DNA from: Aspidapion aeneum
Lineage: Eukaryota > Arthropoda > Insecta > Coleoptera > Brentidae
DNA: 64,000 nt
Assembly: GCA_963576565.1 (NCBI GenBank)
Contig: OY755044.1
Coordinates: 52,773,347 to 52,837,346, forward strand
Reading direction: 5' to 3'
The notes under the pieces are model-generated. The model ran no database searches and was not told where the DNA came from. It saw only the letters and a program-made list of their open reading frames with translations. How positions within the stretch are numbered: position 1 is the first letter of the stretch; every line of letters begins with the position of its first letter. This document shows positions 11,851 to 22,756 of this stretch, piece after piece. A program made the translations under genes and the position numbers.

Positions 11851-12484
11851 TAAATACTCTGCCAATATATGGGCCCCTAAGCTCACACTAGGTACTATAG
11901 TTATAGTTTACGTGTGAGCTAATATAACTAAAAACTAAAATATATTTTATTCAACTCCAGACTAAATTACCTTTTGTTTGATACCACACAAGCCATGTTT
12001 TGACTTAAACTCAAATTTTTGAAATCCACCCCCACCCTTAAAAAAACAAAAACTAAAATGTATTTTGTTGAACTCCGGACTTAATTACCTTTCGTTTGAT
12101 ATCACACACGCCATATTTTCACATAAACTCTAATTTTTGAAATCTATCCCCACCCTTTTATTTGGTTTGTGTTAGGTGGATTTTGTTCATTTTTAAATGG
12201 GACCATCTCGACCCAAGACCCAGCCCAGGTACCAAATTTCATTAAAATCGGCCAAGCGGTTTTTGAGTTATGCGCGTTGGTCTTTACAGACAGACATACA
12301 GACACACAGACAGACATACAGACAGACAGACAGACAGACAGACGGCGCAACAAAAAAGTTTCAAAATCATCTGAAACGCAAAGATATATACAATTTTTTG
12401 AAATCGGAGCAACTTTTTTTTTCTCGAAAAAATTAGGATCACCATAGCTCACACTACTATAGTATAGTATATGTGTGAGCTAAA
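11851..12484 (+). mobile_element. HINE/mini-me-like element, copy 2
   Basis: This is the fullest of three copies. It begins TACTCTGCCAATATATGGGC, has a 5' AGCTCACAC hairpin, two diverged internal units of roughly 130 bp (CTCCAGACT ... TGATACCACAC ... AAATCTACC type), a (CAGA)n tract at 12290-12345 and the 3' hairpin TAGCTCACAC ... GTGTGAGCTA ending in CTAA. It abuts the different mini-me-like element at 11377-11850. The ORFs across the CAGA tract in both directions are artefacts. Confidence 0.65.
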
Positions 12485-13540
12485 AAAATTAAGCCTGATT
12501 TTACTATTTACACAGAAGTTCGTGGAATACAAAATTTGTGTCAGTTGAAAATCTTGTATTTAGGTTTCAATTTAGTTTTATAGATGAAAACGTGTTGTTG
12601 ATGTCTATTGTGCGCTGGATAAGATATTGCTTACCTAGGTAGGTACTTTACAAACAAATTATTTTAACTTCTTTAGAGAAGAAAAGTATGACAGCCAATA
12701 CGAAAACTTAATTTCTAAGTTGCTAAGGTTTTTACTAATATAAAAATATAATATTTTTTTAATTTTATTTTAAAAACATAGAATGTACAAGTTGTATAAC
12801 AAAAAACATAAGACATTTTTACAGACCAATGCAAATAATGTCAGAAAAGGATAAAAAAAACATGAAAACTGTTAAAAATGAAAGTGCTGCTAAAGGGAAA
12901 AATAAATTAGAGTTGATCCGTTTTGTTAGGGTGAAGTGGGGTAAACTTTTAGAGGTGTATAATGTTTTTTTTGCAATTTTCAGTGAAACTGGACCCCTTT
13001 AAAAAAAATTTCTTTCAGTTTTTTAAAAACATTTTTTACTTAACCGGAAATTTTTTGAGAAAAATAAAACATGGATTTTTGTTTTTTATTTATTCTTATG
13101 TCTCACAATTATTTTCGGTTTTTAATGAAACTTGGTAGGATGTTACCTTTTATGTCTCAAACATATTGTTTTTTTTTTAATCAAAATATTTATTTTTACA
13201 TTTTATGTAAATGCCCAAGTTCAGGAAGCAATGTTAAAAATAAACTTAGGTTTAGATTAATAAAATATATCTAACAATGCATCATGAAAAATAAATTAAA
13301 TATTTAATTTAAATATAAAAAATGTTATTTCATTAAAAAAATACCCCCTGTATATATAATAAAGATTATCCTTGCTATCTTGAATAAGAAATATTATTGA
13401 ATAAACATAGTTTTTCCAATTAAGGCCTATAAAATTCTTAAAACCAATAAAATACCTTTTACCACTTGCTTTCTCACTTTAACCCTCTGTATGTCAAGGA
13501 GTCGTACCATTCTTTCTTATCCAAAGTCGATTTGGTTTAA
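12485..13540. other. No recognisable feature
   Basis: AT-rich sequence without coherent frames or obvious inverted repeats. Confidence 0.4.
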
Positions 13541-14080
13541 GCAGATCTCTATCTATCTATCTATCTATTTGGCCTTTTGCAATCCATCTTTGGACATAGG
13601 CCTCCCCCAATATCTTCCACTCTTCTCTGTCTGTCGCCGTGTTCATCCATCTAGTTCCCGCGTGTTTCTTCAATTTGTCCGCACATCTCATTTGGGGTCT
13701 CTCCCTACTTCTTTTATTTTCCCAAGGTCTCCAGTTTACAATACATTTGTTCCATCGATCGTCTTTCTGTCTGATATTATGACCGGCAGATTTCCATTTT
13801 AATTTTGCTACTTCTCCTCTGACATCCCCTATTTTTATTTTATTTCTTATCCATTCATTCCTTTTTCTATCTGTTAGCTTTAGATGTAACATTTGTCTTT
13901 CCATTCATCTTTGGGCTTTTGTTACCTTATCCATGTTTGATTTTGTAAGTGTCCAGGTCTGGGATCCATAGGTAAGTAAAGAAAGGATACATTGGTTATA
14001 CACTTTCGTTTTGAGGTAGTGAGGATATTTCTCACTTTCCAACATCTAGCTAAATTTTTCTGACACCTCTTCAGACCATA
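13541..14080 (-). pseudogene. 5'-truncated RTE-like LINE, C-terminal end of reverse transcriptase
   Basis: On the minus strand a 115-codon frame (13557-13904) encodes the C-terminal tail of RTE-like endonuclease/reverse-transcriptase proteins: a GDVRGEVAKLKWKSAGHN stretch, then RWNKCIVNWRPW and RERPQMRCAD. Upstream, across a stop codon, the motif TYGSQTWTLTK typical of this protein class remains readable near 13940. The 3' end of the element is a (TAGA)n tract (13541-13566), the kind of short tandem tail RTE elements carry. Everything upstream of about 14080 is missing, as expected from incomplete target-primed reverse transcription. Its sequence differs from the other LINEs in this window. 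Confidence 0.7.
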
Positions 14081-14394
14081 TAAGTAGGTAACATTTAACA
14101 ATTCTATACATTGCAGCTAAAATCCTGGGTAATTATTTGCCAATTAGTCAGATATGCACGTAAGGCACATACTTTCAGAATTAGTGGGAAATTTGCTTAG
14201 GTATGTACCATGCACCTCCTCAGTGACGGATTCAGGATTTCCAGGGGTGAGGAGCCAAATTGGCAGCAAACATCGAAATATTGTTTATTAGCGGTTTATG
14301 ATAGATCTGAGGTGTGAAATTCAGTATCTAATGGAGATTTATGGCGCCGCAGGCGAAAATTTCTTAAAAATGAATTTATGAAAAGTTTTAAATA

Positions 14395-16972
14395 CAGTGT
14401 GTCCCAACGAAAACGAAACAGAGGCGTTTTTGGGTGTTTAGAATATTTTTTCGAAAAATTCCTTGGACACGTCGATTTAGTTTTTGAGGGGGGCACTTTT
14501 TGGCAACAAGAACATTTTTCTGACACAACCCCCTTTCACGGGGTGAGATTTACCTCCAGTATTTAAATAGGGAAAGTGGGTCGAGTGATACCTTGTTTTA
14601 AAGGTATTTCGATTCTGTTTACAGACCTGGTATTTTTTCCAAAATCGAACGATTCGTTTTTGAGATAATTAATTTTAAAATTAGCCTGGTTTTATTTTTT
14701 TTTAATTTTTTGGGCAGTTTTTCGCAAAATTTTCTTTTTTTCCTCGGACCCGTCGATTTTGTTTTTAAGTTCTACACTTTCCACCAAAATTAAAATTTTT
14801 GTCTTACCACCCCTTTTTATGGGGTGAGATTCACCCCCAGAATTTTAATAGAGACAGTGGGTCGAGTGATACCTTGTTTTAAAGGTTTTTTTATTCTCGT
14901 TACAGAACTGGTATTTTTTTTGTAAATCTAACGATTCCTTAAATTACAATAAAGATGATACTTTTATGTTCGCAAAAATGGAAATTTATTACTTTTATTT
15001 AATTTTAATTACATAACTAAATATTAATTTATTTTTTTTATAGCATATGCTGGAAATGTCCACCTCCTTGTTCCATACAAAAGTACAAATTTTGTTCAAA
15101 CCGTGCCCTAACGTTTGCCAACATTTCGGGGGTAATGGCTCTGCACTCCTCAATTATCCGTCTTCGCAACTCGTCCAGATTTGCCGGTGGAGTGGCATAA
15201 ACTTTTGATTTGATATAGCCTCACAAAAAGAAATCCAGAGGAGTTAAATTAGGGGAGCGCGCCGGCCAGTCTATACTACCTCTTCTTTCGATCCACTGAT
15301 TAGGAAAATGAAGATTTAAAAAATTTTGCACTGCTACTGCAAAATGAGGGGGAGCTCCATCCTGTTGAAAATGAAGAAGTTCTTCTTGATATGTTGGATT
15401 AGTTTCCAAAGTATCAACAATGTGGGGTAGTATGGCATCTTCGAGTAAATTTAAGTACGATTCCCCTGTCAAATAACTTCAATGAAGAAAGGACCGATGA
15501 TTTTATCGCCGTATATGCCAGCCCAAATATTAAATTTTTGAGGTTCCTGGGTGTGATGTTCCCGAAATGCCCTTGGATTTGAATCAGACCAATAACGACA
15601 ATTGTGCCTGTTCACATTACCATTGAGAAAAAAGGTTGACTCGTCCGAAAAACAAATATTGTATAACAAATCTGGATTTCTATGTAAACGATCACTCATT
15701 TCGTTTAATTGCTGAACCAACTTTATCTTGTAAGGATGGAATTTATGACCCTTTAGTATTCTCCACACACTAGTTCTGCTTATCCCAGATGAATCGGACA
15801 AACGTCGTACGCTTATTCTTGGATTTGCAGTGACCTCCCCCAACACTCCAATTTCATTTTCCTCATTTCGAACTGGTCGATCTACATGTCTTTTCTTGTT
15901 CAGAACTGAACCCCTTTCGGAAAATTTTGCCACTAATTCAAGGACGTACTTTCGACGTACTGTTTTGTCGGGATGCTGCTCATTGAACAACTGGGCTGCG
16001 GTATTGGCACATTGTTACCGTAAAAAAACGCAATTAAAGAAACTCTTTCCGCCACAGAATAAACCATATCGAAGTAGAGAAACAATGCCTAACCACAACC
16101 TTCTTTTAATGAAAATATTGGCAACTAAAAGCAGAAAGTTTTTAATGAATAAAATAAAAAAATGGTTGAACACACTAGCAAAAAATTAAATGTTAAAAAC
16201 TGAAAATCCCGAACAAAACAACAAAAAAAATTGTACTTAGCAGTATGTACAACGTATTCTTTGCGATTTTAATATTGGCATATATCAAAAATAAAATCGA
16301 TATGTCCCAGTAGACAATAAGTTGTGGGAAAAAAAGGAGAAAACCAATACATAGTTCGATTTTGAAAAAATAACATGGTACCTACATGACGAAAATCGAA
16401 ATGCCTGAATTACTCGACTCACCTTTGTAAAAAGTGTAGAATTTGGGAACAAAATCAACGTGTCCAAATTAAAAAAGAAAATTTTAGAAAAAACTGACTT
16501 TTTTAAAATTAAATATCTGAAAAACGAATCGTTAGATTTTAAAAAAAGTACCACTCGACCCACTTTCCCTAATAAAATTGTGGGGGTAGGTCACCCCTTA
16601 AAAGGGGGTGTTAACACAAAAATTTTAATTACGGTAAAAAGTTTAAAATTTAAAAACAAAATCGAAAATAAAGCATATTTTGTAAAAAAAAATTTTTTTT
16701 TTATCGAATTATGTTAATTTCAAAAATAAAAAAGTACCAGAACTGTCAGGAGAATCAAAAAACCTTTAAAACAAGGTATCACTCGACCCACTTTCCCTAT
16801 TAAAATTCTGGGGGTGAATCTCACCCCGTAAAAGGGGGTTGTGTTAGAAAAATGTTCTTGTTGCCAAAAAGTGTCCCCCTCAAAAACTAAATCGACGCGT
16901 CCGAGGAATTTTTCGAAAAAATATTCTTAATACCCAAAAACGCCTCTGTTTCGTTTTCGTTGGGACACACTG
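14395..16972 (-). mobile_element. DD41D mariner-family transposon, 2578 bp
   Basis: The element starts CAGTGTGTCCCAACGAAAAC and ends with its inverted copy, flanked by TA on each side (14393-14394, 16973-16974), as for Tc1/mariner insertion. The terminal inverted repeats are long, about 180 bases with good match, and continue inward as a repeated module containing GTGGGTCGAGTGATACCTTG (at 14577 and 14859, and inverted near 16545 and 16790). The transposase gene lies in the middle on the minus strand and is broken, so this copy cannot mobilise itself. Confidence 0.85.
15038..16067 (-). pseudogene. Broken DD41D mariner-like transposase
   Basis: The gene encodes a cut-and-paste transposase of the IS630-Tc1-mariner superfamily. 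It starts at the ATG at 16065-16067 and has a helix-turn-helix N-terminal half. The catalytic triad is visible: FSDEST (first Asp, about 15640), QQDGAPPH (second) and the final Asp of SPNLTPLDFF. By count, 41 residues separate the second and third Asp, which places it with DD41D elements (VS/rosa-type) rather than DD34D mariner or DD34E Tc1. The breaks are a one-base frameshift near 16013, another near 15473, and an in-frame TGA at 15221-15223 where a Trp codon is expected. After that stop the frame continues to 15038. Total span is about 343 codons, normal for the family. Confidence 0.85.
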
Positions 16973-17064
16973 TATGTGATGCTGTTAAACTATAAAAAAA
17001 AGTTATATGTCTGGGGGGGGGCTCAGGCTCTTGCCCCCTCCCTGGATCCGCCACTGAACCTCCT

Positions 17065-17449
17065 CTCCTTAAGAATCTCTAAGTAATAGGCCAAGGTTTA
17101 ATAGATAAGGTTGAATCGATTCGATAGAACATGGATCAGTTTGTTATCTCCTTATAAATTAAAAATATTTAAAAAAATTCTGGTCTTAAGTTCAATTTAA
17201 TTTCTTACGAATACTCCAGCGTACCAAAATAAGAAGAAGTGTGAATAAATTAACGTTACACGCTGCGATGACATGATTTGCAACTTTTTTGTTGTTAACA
17301 ACATTTAACATGCCTTGCTGCATGTCAATATTAAATTTGAAACTCAATACCATTTACCGTAATTTGATGGCTTTTTTTTTTGTGGCACATCAACTGTACA
17401 TACCTATAATTATTAAAGTAAGTGGATGCATGGAGTCTACAAATTTAGC
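17065..17449. other. No recognisable feature
   Basis: AT-rich, non-coding sequence between the hAT-like element and the next repeat. Confidence 0.4.
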
Positions 17450-17965
17450 AGGGGCGTGCGGTCAAATTTGAAACAAGGAAATAATTTTTTTTAAACTTGC
17501 TTATTTGTATTTTTCAATCTTTTTTAGTTTTCGGTAATCTTTAATTTCCTGCTAGCCTACCGTTATTTATGATACCTATTTGTATTTTCATTAAAACTTT
17601 GGGAAGAAAACTTTGTTAATAAAAAACACACTATACCATCACACAACTGTATAGATTTAACGGTCGGTCGTTGCAATATGCTTTACCGAAACTGAAGCTT
17701 CTTGCTTGCACGTTATTGTGCACCGCGTATGTAGGTAATCGAACAGACTGCTTATTTCAAGGCTAAATGGCGCGAACGTAATTTCTCGAATTGGGCTTGC
17801 ATGCATTGAACCCCCACTACGTTTTACCTAACCAGAGAAGCAATTGTATCTACCGTGTGTAGTGCAAAGAGCCGCGAAAGGGACCCTGCTCTCGAGTCAA
17901 ATCCAGACGGACGGTCAATGAATTCTTATTCGTTTTCTACGCGTAGGACAAAGACAACTGCTTAC
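17450..17965 (+). repeat. CAGGGGCGTGCGG-end repeat family, copy 1
   Basis: It begins CAGGGGCGTGCGGTCAAATT. Its first 230 bases match the inner arms of the palindrome at 59383-59927 and 61280-61870. Its right part (17745-17965, with CTGCTTATTTCAAGGCTAAA and a CTCTCGAGTCA segment) matches 63838-64000. No ORF is coherent. It is probably a DNA transposon end of unassigned superfamily. Confidence 0.55.
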
Positions 17966-18434
17966 ATGGTTGTCTTTTCTTATACGACCTTTTATTATAT
18001 AAAAATAGGTATGTAATATATGATGCCGCTTTTCTAGTATATAGGTATGCGCTCATGCGCTAAATATATTGCTTTTGATACAGTCTTACCACTCCTACAC
18101 GACTGGCGCTAATTACGTCAAGTTTTAGTAGTGGACTATTAACAATTTATTTTTATGGTGTCTGATTTCCTAAGGGAAGCAATACTTCCCTTGCTTACAT
18201 AGACCGCTAAGATTTAGCATCAACTTCACCAAAGCAATTTCTTGTAGCTTATGCTTCATTGGCGCTTAAAACACTTTTTTTGGAACAAAACCTAAATTTG
18301 CCAAAAATTTTTATTGGAGGTTTGCCTAAGCTTTCTTAATTTTATTATTAAGAATACGGTTAACTTTAGTTATGACACCACTTAAAGTCGCCAATTATTT
18401 AGTAGAAACCAACAAAAAAAATTGTGAACCATGA
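17966..18434. other. No recognisable feature
   Basis: AT-rich sequence without a coherent frame or repeat match in the window. Confidence 0.4.
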
Positions 18435-19020
18435 AAATGTCCTTTCGGTAACGTGGCACGAGTGTTTATTAAGTTTTAATTGAAGCTAATAACTGAACGT
18501 TACCCCTTATAAAAATTTGAAGTTTACAGATTTATAAACATATAGGTTTTGATATATTTTATCCATAGAAAATTAAATAAAACAACACAGGAAATCTCTC
18601 CCATGGCGGTAACAGCCAATTTTTACCTAGAGAAAATTCATTCCACGTGGAACGTAAGGTTTTAGTATAAACAGTGGTAATGAGTGATCGAGGACGGCAC
18701 CGGCGCCGGAGGTTCCGTAGGTTTCTGAATTATTTATAATAGATCGCTTTGTGTTCGAAAAATAAAAAATTATAGATTACGTTACCGACAGGACAACATC
18801 ATTTGCCTCATGATGTTGTCCTTTCGGTAACGTGGATTATCTGACGTATAAGTATCGTACCTAAAGTAATAACATTAACATTTTCCCAAACAAAATGTTA
18901 AAATGAACAAAACTTAAAAAAACGTTGTGTCATAAATTTGGCTAGGCCGGAAAATGATTTGTCCCATTCGGTAACGTTGTTTTTCAATGTTAAAATTGTC
19001 CTGTGTTACCGATCGGGACA
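18435..19020. repeat. Cluster of TCCTTTCGGTAACG motifs with a long hairpin
   Basis: The motif GTCCTTTCGGTAACGTGG or its complement occurs at about 18439, 18779 (inverted), 18818, 18961 and 19005 (inverted, diverged). The pair at 18779-18802 and 18809-18832 forms a near-perfect hairpin of about 24 pairs with one mismatch and a short loop. The element type is unknown; such clusters are seen as terminal or subterminal transposase-binding repeats. Confidence 0.55.
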
Positions 19021-19169
19021 TTGAATGTGAAGCATATAAGGAGGCAAGAACAGAGGTATTCAAAGAGGAAGCCTTTGAGACGGAGGACCTTCTGAATCTA
19101 AGGTGGCCCGATATTCTGGCCTTTGCATAGAAGACAGGCAGATTCCTTAGCGAAGGAAGGACGCTGTAG
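19017..19169 (+). pseudogene. LINE RNase H-domain tail, decayed
   Basis: In one frame the sequence reads a C-terminal pattern seen after the RNase H domain of some non-LTR retrotransposons: CEAYKEARTEVF, then EDLLNLRWPDILAF, a TAG stop, then KTGRFLSEG. The spacing of the Cys/Tyr/Arg motif, the PDILAF motif and the KTGRF motif supports this, but the fragment is short and the clade is not fixed. Downstream the sequence becomes GC-richer and non-coding. Confidence 0.45.
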
Positions 19170-19380
19170 GGGGGATGCACGGGGGTTGGCGAAAAGGGCG
19201 CTTCATATGCCTAGTCGCCAGGCCTAGAGCCTACCCCACACTACCACTAGTACTACTTTCGTAATATAAGTTGAAAATTATGTACTTAGCCAAAAATGTT
19301 TAAGTTTGGTTTCGTTAAATTTTCGTCTGCGGCACCAAGAGCCTCTACACGCATATCGTAAAAAATAAAAACTATGAATC

Positions 19381-19554
19381 AAACAACGAGGAGAATTTAG
19401 TGGCATAAGGGCAAGGAAAAATAAGATAATAAAAAGATTTAGCTCAGGCTGGGATCGAACCAGCGACCTTTCGCTAACCGAACCCAGCCTGAGGTAAATC
19501 TTTTTATTATCTTATTTTTCCTTGCCCTTATGCCACTAAATTCTCCTCGTTGTT
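19381..19554. repeat. Near-perfect 73-base palindrome enclosing a tRNA-like T arm
   Basis: The arms 19381-19453 and 19482-19554 are reverse complements with about one mismatch and a 28-base loop. On the minus strand the inner arm and loop give GCTGGTTCGATCCCAGC, a perfect 5-bp T stem with a 7-base TTCGATC loop that also matches the RNA polymerase III B-box consensus. No matching A box or full cloverleaf is seen, so this is not called a tRNA gene. A SINE- or tRNA-derived foldback is possible. Confidence 0.65.
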
Positions 19555-19858
19555 TAATTTATATCTAGGGCGCTAAAACTAACCTTTGTGAAAACTATGA
19601 ACTTTTTTATGTATTTTGACTAACCTACTCCTTCCGAAATTCATAAATTTACATAATTTTCTAATTCAAAGTTTGAGGTCAAGGCCGGTAACCTCATTTG
19701 GTGCCCGGGCCAATTTTTAGGCCCAGTCCGGCCCTGTCGGGAACGAAGAAGACCGTTTTTTTATATTTTAGGCTTGCTCAGAAAGCCAGAATTTTTATAG
19801 TGCTTTAAGATGTATCAAACTTAATCCAAGAAAATTTTTTATTCAATTCAAATCTTAC

Positions 19859-20347
19859 CTTCCAAATCCTATAGATGTCGGCTGTTTTGCTCCATTACTC
19901 TCAACAAAACTTTTTAACTCTGTATGCCTTGTGTGACACTCTTTCCGCAATTTCATATAATTCATCCACCGAAACTCTTCAGGAAGTCCTTTACCATCCA
20001 AAGAAACCACGGTAACATTACTGGTTGCAATTAGATTTCTTAAATCTGACTTAAAACTATTTAGGAACAATTTGACTTGGCTTCTCTGATGGCCAAACTC
20101 ACAGTCTTTTAGTATGAGTTCTTTTTGAGTATTTATTGAAGTTTTGAAAACTTCAGGATATGTATTAGGTCTACTATCGTTTTTATAATCACCATAATTC
20201 ATAGTGCTGAGTAATCCCACTTGATTCCGGCTAATATTTCCGATAAAGTTTAGGTTTTTGTTAAACCTGGGATATTGAGAGTTGTAGATAAGTTGAACAA
20301 AGCGTTTTCCATCGGTGAGTTCACGGAAGAGAAGGAATTCTTCGGAT
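19859..20347 (-). CDS. Internal coding exon of an unidentified host gene
   Basis: On the minus strand an open frame of 162 complete codons fills the interval between a strong 3' splice site (pyrimidine-rich TTTTTTGTTATTTCAG, ending at 20348) and a consensus 5' splice site (GAAG then GTAAGA, GT at 19858-19857). One base precedes the first full codon and two follow the last. The protein segment contains ELTDGKRFVQLIYNSQYPRF, a TMNYGDYKNDSRPNTYPEVF stretch and LPEEFRWMNYMKLRKECHTR; it looks soluble, with no membrane segment. I do not recognise the family and assign no function. Decayed copies of part of this exon lie at 30545-30640 and 31870-32165, which suggests a duplicated gene. It is the best candidate for a functional host gene in the window; the neighbouring exons lie outside or were not recognised. 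Confidence 0.65.
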
Positions 20348-21289
20348 CTGAAATAACAAAAAATTTTAAAGTTTAAAATTTATTTTAAAAAAATCAACAC
20401 AATTTTTTTTTCTTCAAAAAATACTAGTACCTAGTTTGTTTCGAAAATTCTTTAAAATCGTTGTAATTTAAATGAAGCTTACAGTAAGATTATTTGGAAT
20501 AGTTGAATAGGAAACATTACTTGCCAAATGGTAAATATAAATTTGGCAAAAAAAACCGTAATTTTTTTTTCGGCTGTAATTTTGACAAAATTTTAAAATT
20601 ATGTCGCCTGTTATCTTGAATTTTATAGAAATGTCAATTTTATCAAATGAGTCGTATAGTCGATAGAGACCAAAATCACAAAAATATAACAAAGAATAAA
20701 AAAACTAAAACCTTAAAAAAAATTAAGGTTTTTTTTGGCCCACTTAATATTTACTATTTGGCAAACAACAATGTTTCCATTGTTTACTAATAAACTTCAC
20801 ACAGGAAACCAAACGGCGAATAGGCTTTTTTGATTTCGACGATCGAAAAACGAACGGAAAGTTTGTGCTGTTTCTTAATAAACGTTTTCAGTTTTCTACC
20901 TTTAAGATACATTTGTTTTTATTTATTAGGAAATATGCAAACACATTCGGGCGCATGAACTTTAAAGTCTCTGATTTATTCGTCGTTCTTCGAAATGTTC
21001 AGGTCTGTACGACGCTTTCGACGAACAAGGCTGGCTATTTTTACTCAACTGCAGCACGGCGAAAGGAAGGCTAATGTTTTTCGATTGGGATAGGTAAATA
21101 TGAATGTTTGTGTCACGTTGCTGTAGTTACTTTGTAGTCCTCCCTAGAGACCCTGTATGTATGACATATTCAATATGTAGCAAATATGCTAAATAAAAGC
21201 TTAAAACAAGGTCTGTAGTCCTCCCTGCTCCCGTCCATCACCTCTCCTGTCATTCCCCTCACCCTATTCAAAAACCATATTCGCATAAT
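20348..21289. other. Presumed intron or intergenic sequence
   Basis: AT-rich upstream of the exon on the minus strand. Short ORFs at 20468-20692 and 20865-21074 lack supporting motifs. No further exon was recognised. Confidence 0.35.
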
Positions 21290-21660
21290 TTTATCAAATA
21301 TAGGGCGATTTCAAAAATTTTTCTGCATACGCTTTCAGATTTTTTACTAGTTGCCTCCCCCCCCCCCCCGGTCTCTCCCACGCTCCTCCCCGCCCTCCTT
21401 ATTAGTAATAGTTATCGCTATCACTTTCACAATTATGAAGCTATTTTGAAAGTTCTTTCTGCACACGCTTTAAGACTTTTTTTCCAAAATCATTTTACTA
21501 GTGTCCTTCTCCCTCTCTTCCCCATCCCTCCTTATTAGTAATATTTGTAGCTATACCTTTTTAAAATATAGAGCGATTTCAAAAAATTTTTCCGCACACG
21601 CTTTAAGATTTGACCCATTTTACTAGTTCCCTACTTGCTTTCTCCATCCCCACCTTCACT
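21290..21660 (+). repeat. Diverged tandem repeat, unit about 125 bp, three copies
   Basis: Each unit carries a GATTTCAAAAATTTTTCTGC-like block, then ACACGCTTTAAGA, then a TTTTACTAGT segment followed by a C-rich tract (CTCCCTCTCTTCCCC type) and TCCTTATTAGTAATA. Units begin near 21300, 21430 and 21560. Confidence 0.6.
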
Positions 21661-21800
21661 CAATGGAAGGTAACACTGTTCGCATCCGTAGAAAATCTAC
21701 ACGTACTTTTTGGATAAAGCTAAATGAATTGTAAATGCATAGTGCTTTTTAAAAGGCTGAATAAGAATTAAACCTAAAAGTTGGAAATAATTTTTATTTT

Positions 21801-22014
21801 TATAAAAAACATCCAACTGCTAAATTTACTTGTAACTACTAGTCGCAGTTGGGTACAATATTACCCAATAACCTGATTCATAAAAATACAAAACTGTATA
21901 AATTTGTGCGTCTTGGGCATCAAAAGTAAAAGTTGAAGCATGTCGTACTTTATAGGTATACATATCAATTTTGTATTCAATTAATCAAATAAAGTTAGCA
22001 GTTGGGTGTTTTTT
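21801..22014. mobile_element. MITE with ATCCAACTGCTAA ends, about 214 bp
   Basis: ATAAAAAACATCCAACTGCT on the left is matched by TTAGCAGTTGGGTG followed by a T-run and AT on the right. The interior is AT-rich and non-coding. Superfamily is not assigned. From 22015 to 22730 I see no feature. Confidence 0.55.
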
Positions 22015-22756
22015 TTATTTCAAATTTTTTTTCAAACATTTCATTGTTTTGACTCTGCCCTAATAAAAATACCGACACATGACGAGAAAACACCAAAGAT
22101 TCACAGGAGGAAGCCTTACACTAGGAGAGATTTTCAAGGAATTTTCCCATAACACAAAAATAAAAAATGGCAACGCTTAAATTTATGAGAAGCGCTCGAA
22201 TTTCTCTGCAAAACAAATCAAAGTCTTCGTTGCAGCATTCCAAAATCACGCAATAAATTATTACTAAGCACTTAAGTAAGTGTGGCCTATAGCATTTTAT
22301 GTGGATAATCAAAATGCATGTTAGGTATTTGGCTTATCTTCGCACTCAAGATAGGATAAGTGTCTATTTCACTGTTTTATGGTTATAGTAGGAAGAGTAG
22401 TTAACTATTACTCAAAATTAACTGTTATAGACTAGTTAAAGTGGTCCAGTTTATTTGCTTAATTGATAATAATTAATTTTTGTAGTTTTAGTTTTCTATT
22501 GATCTTTTTTAGAGACACCAGGATAGTTCACAAACAAACTAATAAAAAAGTGCAATATCATTTTGGTCACCCAAAGCTTCAAGTCTAATAATAGCAACTA
22601 ATTTTTAAAATCAATCTTGATCTTCTACCTTTACACATCCTGCCATCGTAAAGAAATCTTATTGATCAATGTTATATAACAAGACATTATGTTGTATACA
22701 TTTTGTTCATTCATCTTTTCTCTAAAATTTATAATATATATATATATTTATCGGTT

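Larger units (their letters stand above)
14221..17056. mobile_element. hAT-like non-autonomous element split by a mariner insertion
   Basis: The left end CAGTGACGGATTCAGG and right end CCTGGATCCGCCACTG are inverted copies of the CAGTGGCGGATCCAGG terminus. Flanking 8-mers CACCTCCT (14213-14220) and AACCTCCT (17057-17064) match at seven of eight positions, as for a hAT target duplication. Removing the mariner element (14395-16972) leaves a short element of about 260 bp. Confidence 0.65.

Noticed and set aside
12144..12452. Overlapping ORFs of 80-100 codons on both strands
   Set aside because: They are produced by the stop-free CAGA microsatellite inside a HINE-like element.
18435..19020. CRISPR-like array
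   Set aside because: Repeats are irregularly spaced and in both orientations, and the sequence context is eukaryotic.
19447..19490. tRNA gene at the palindrome
   Set aside because: Only a T-arm/B-box is present; no D arm, acceptor pairing or A box was found.
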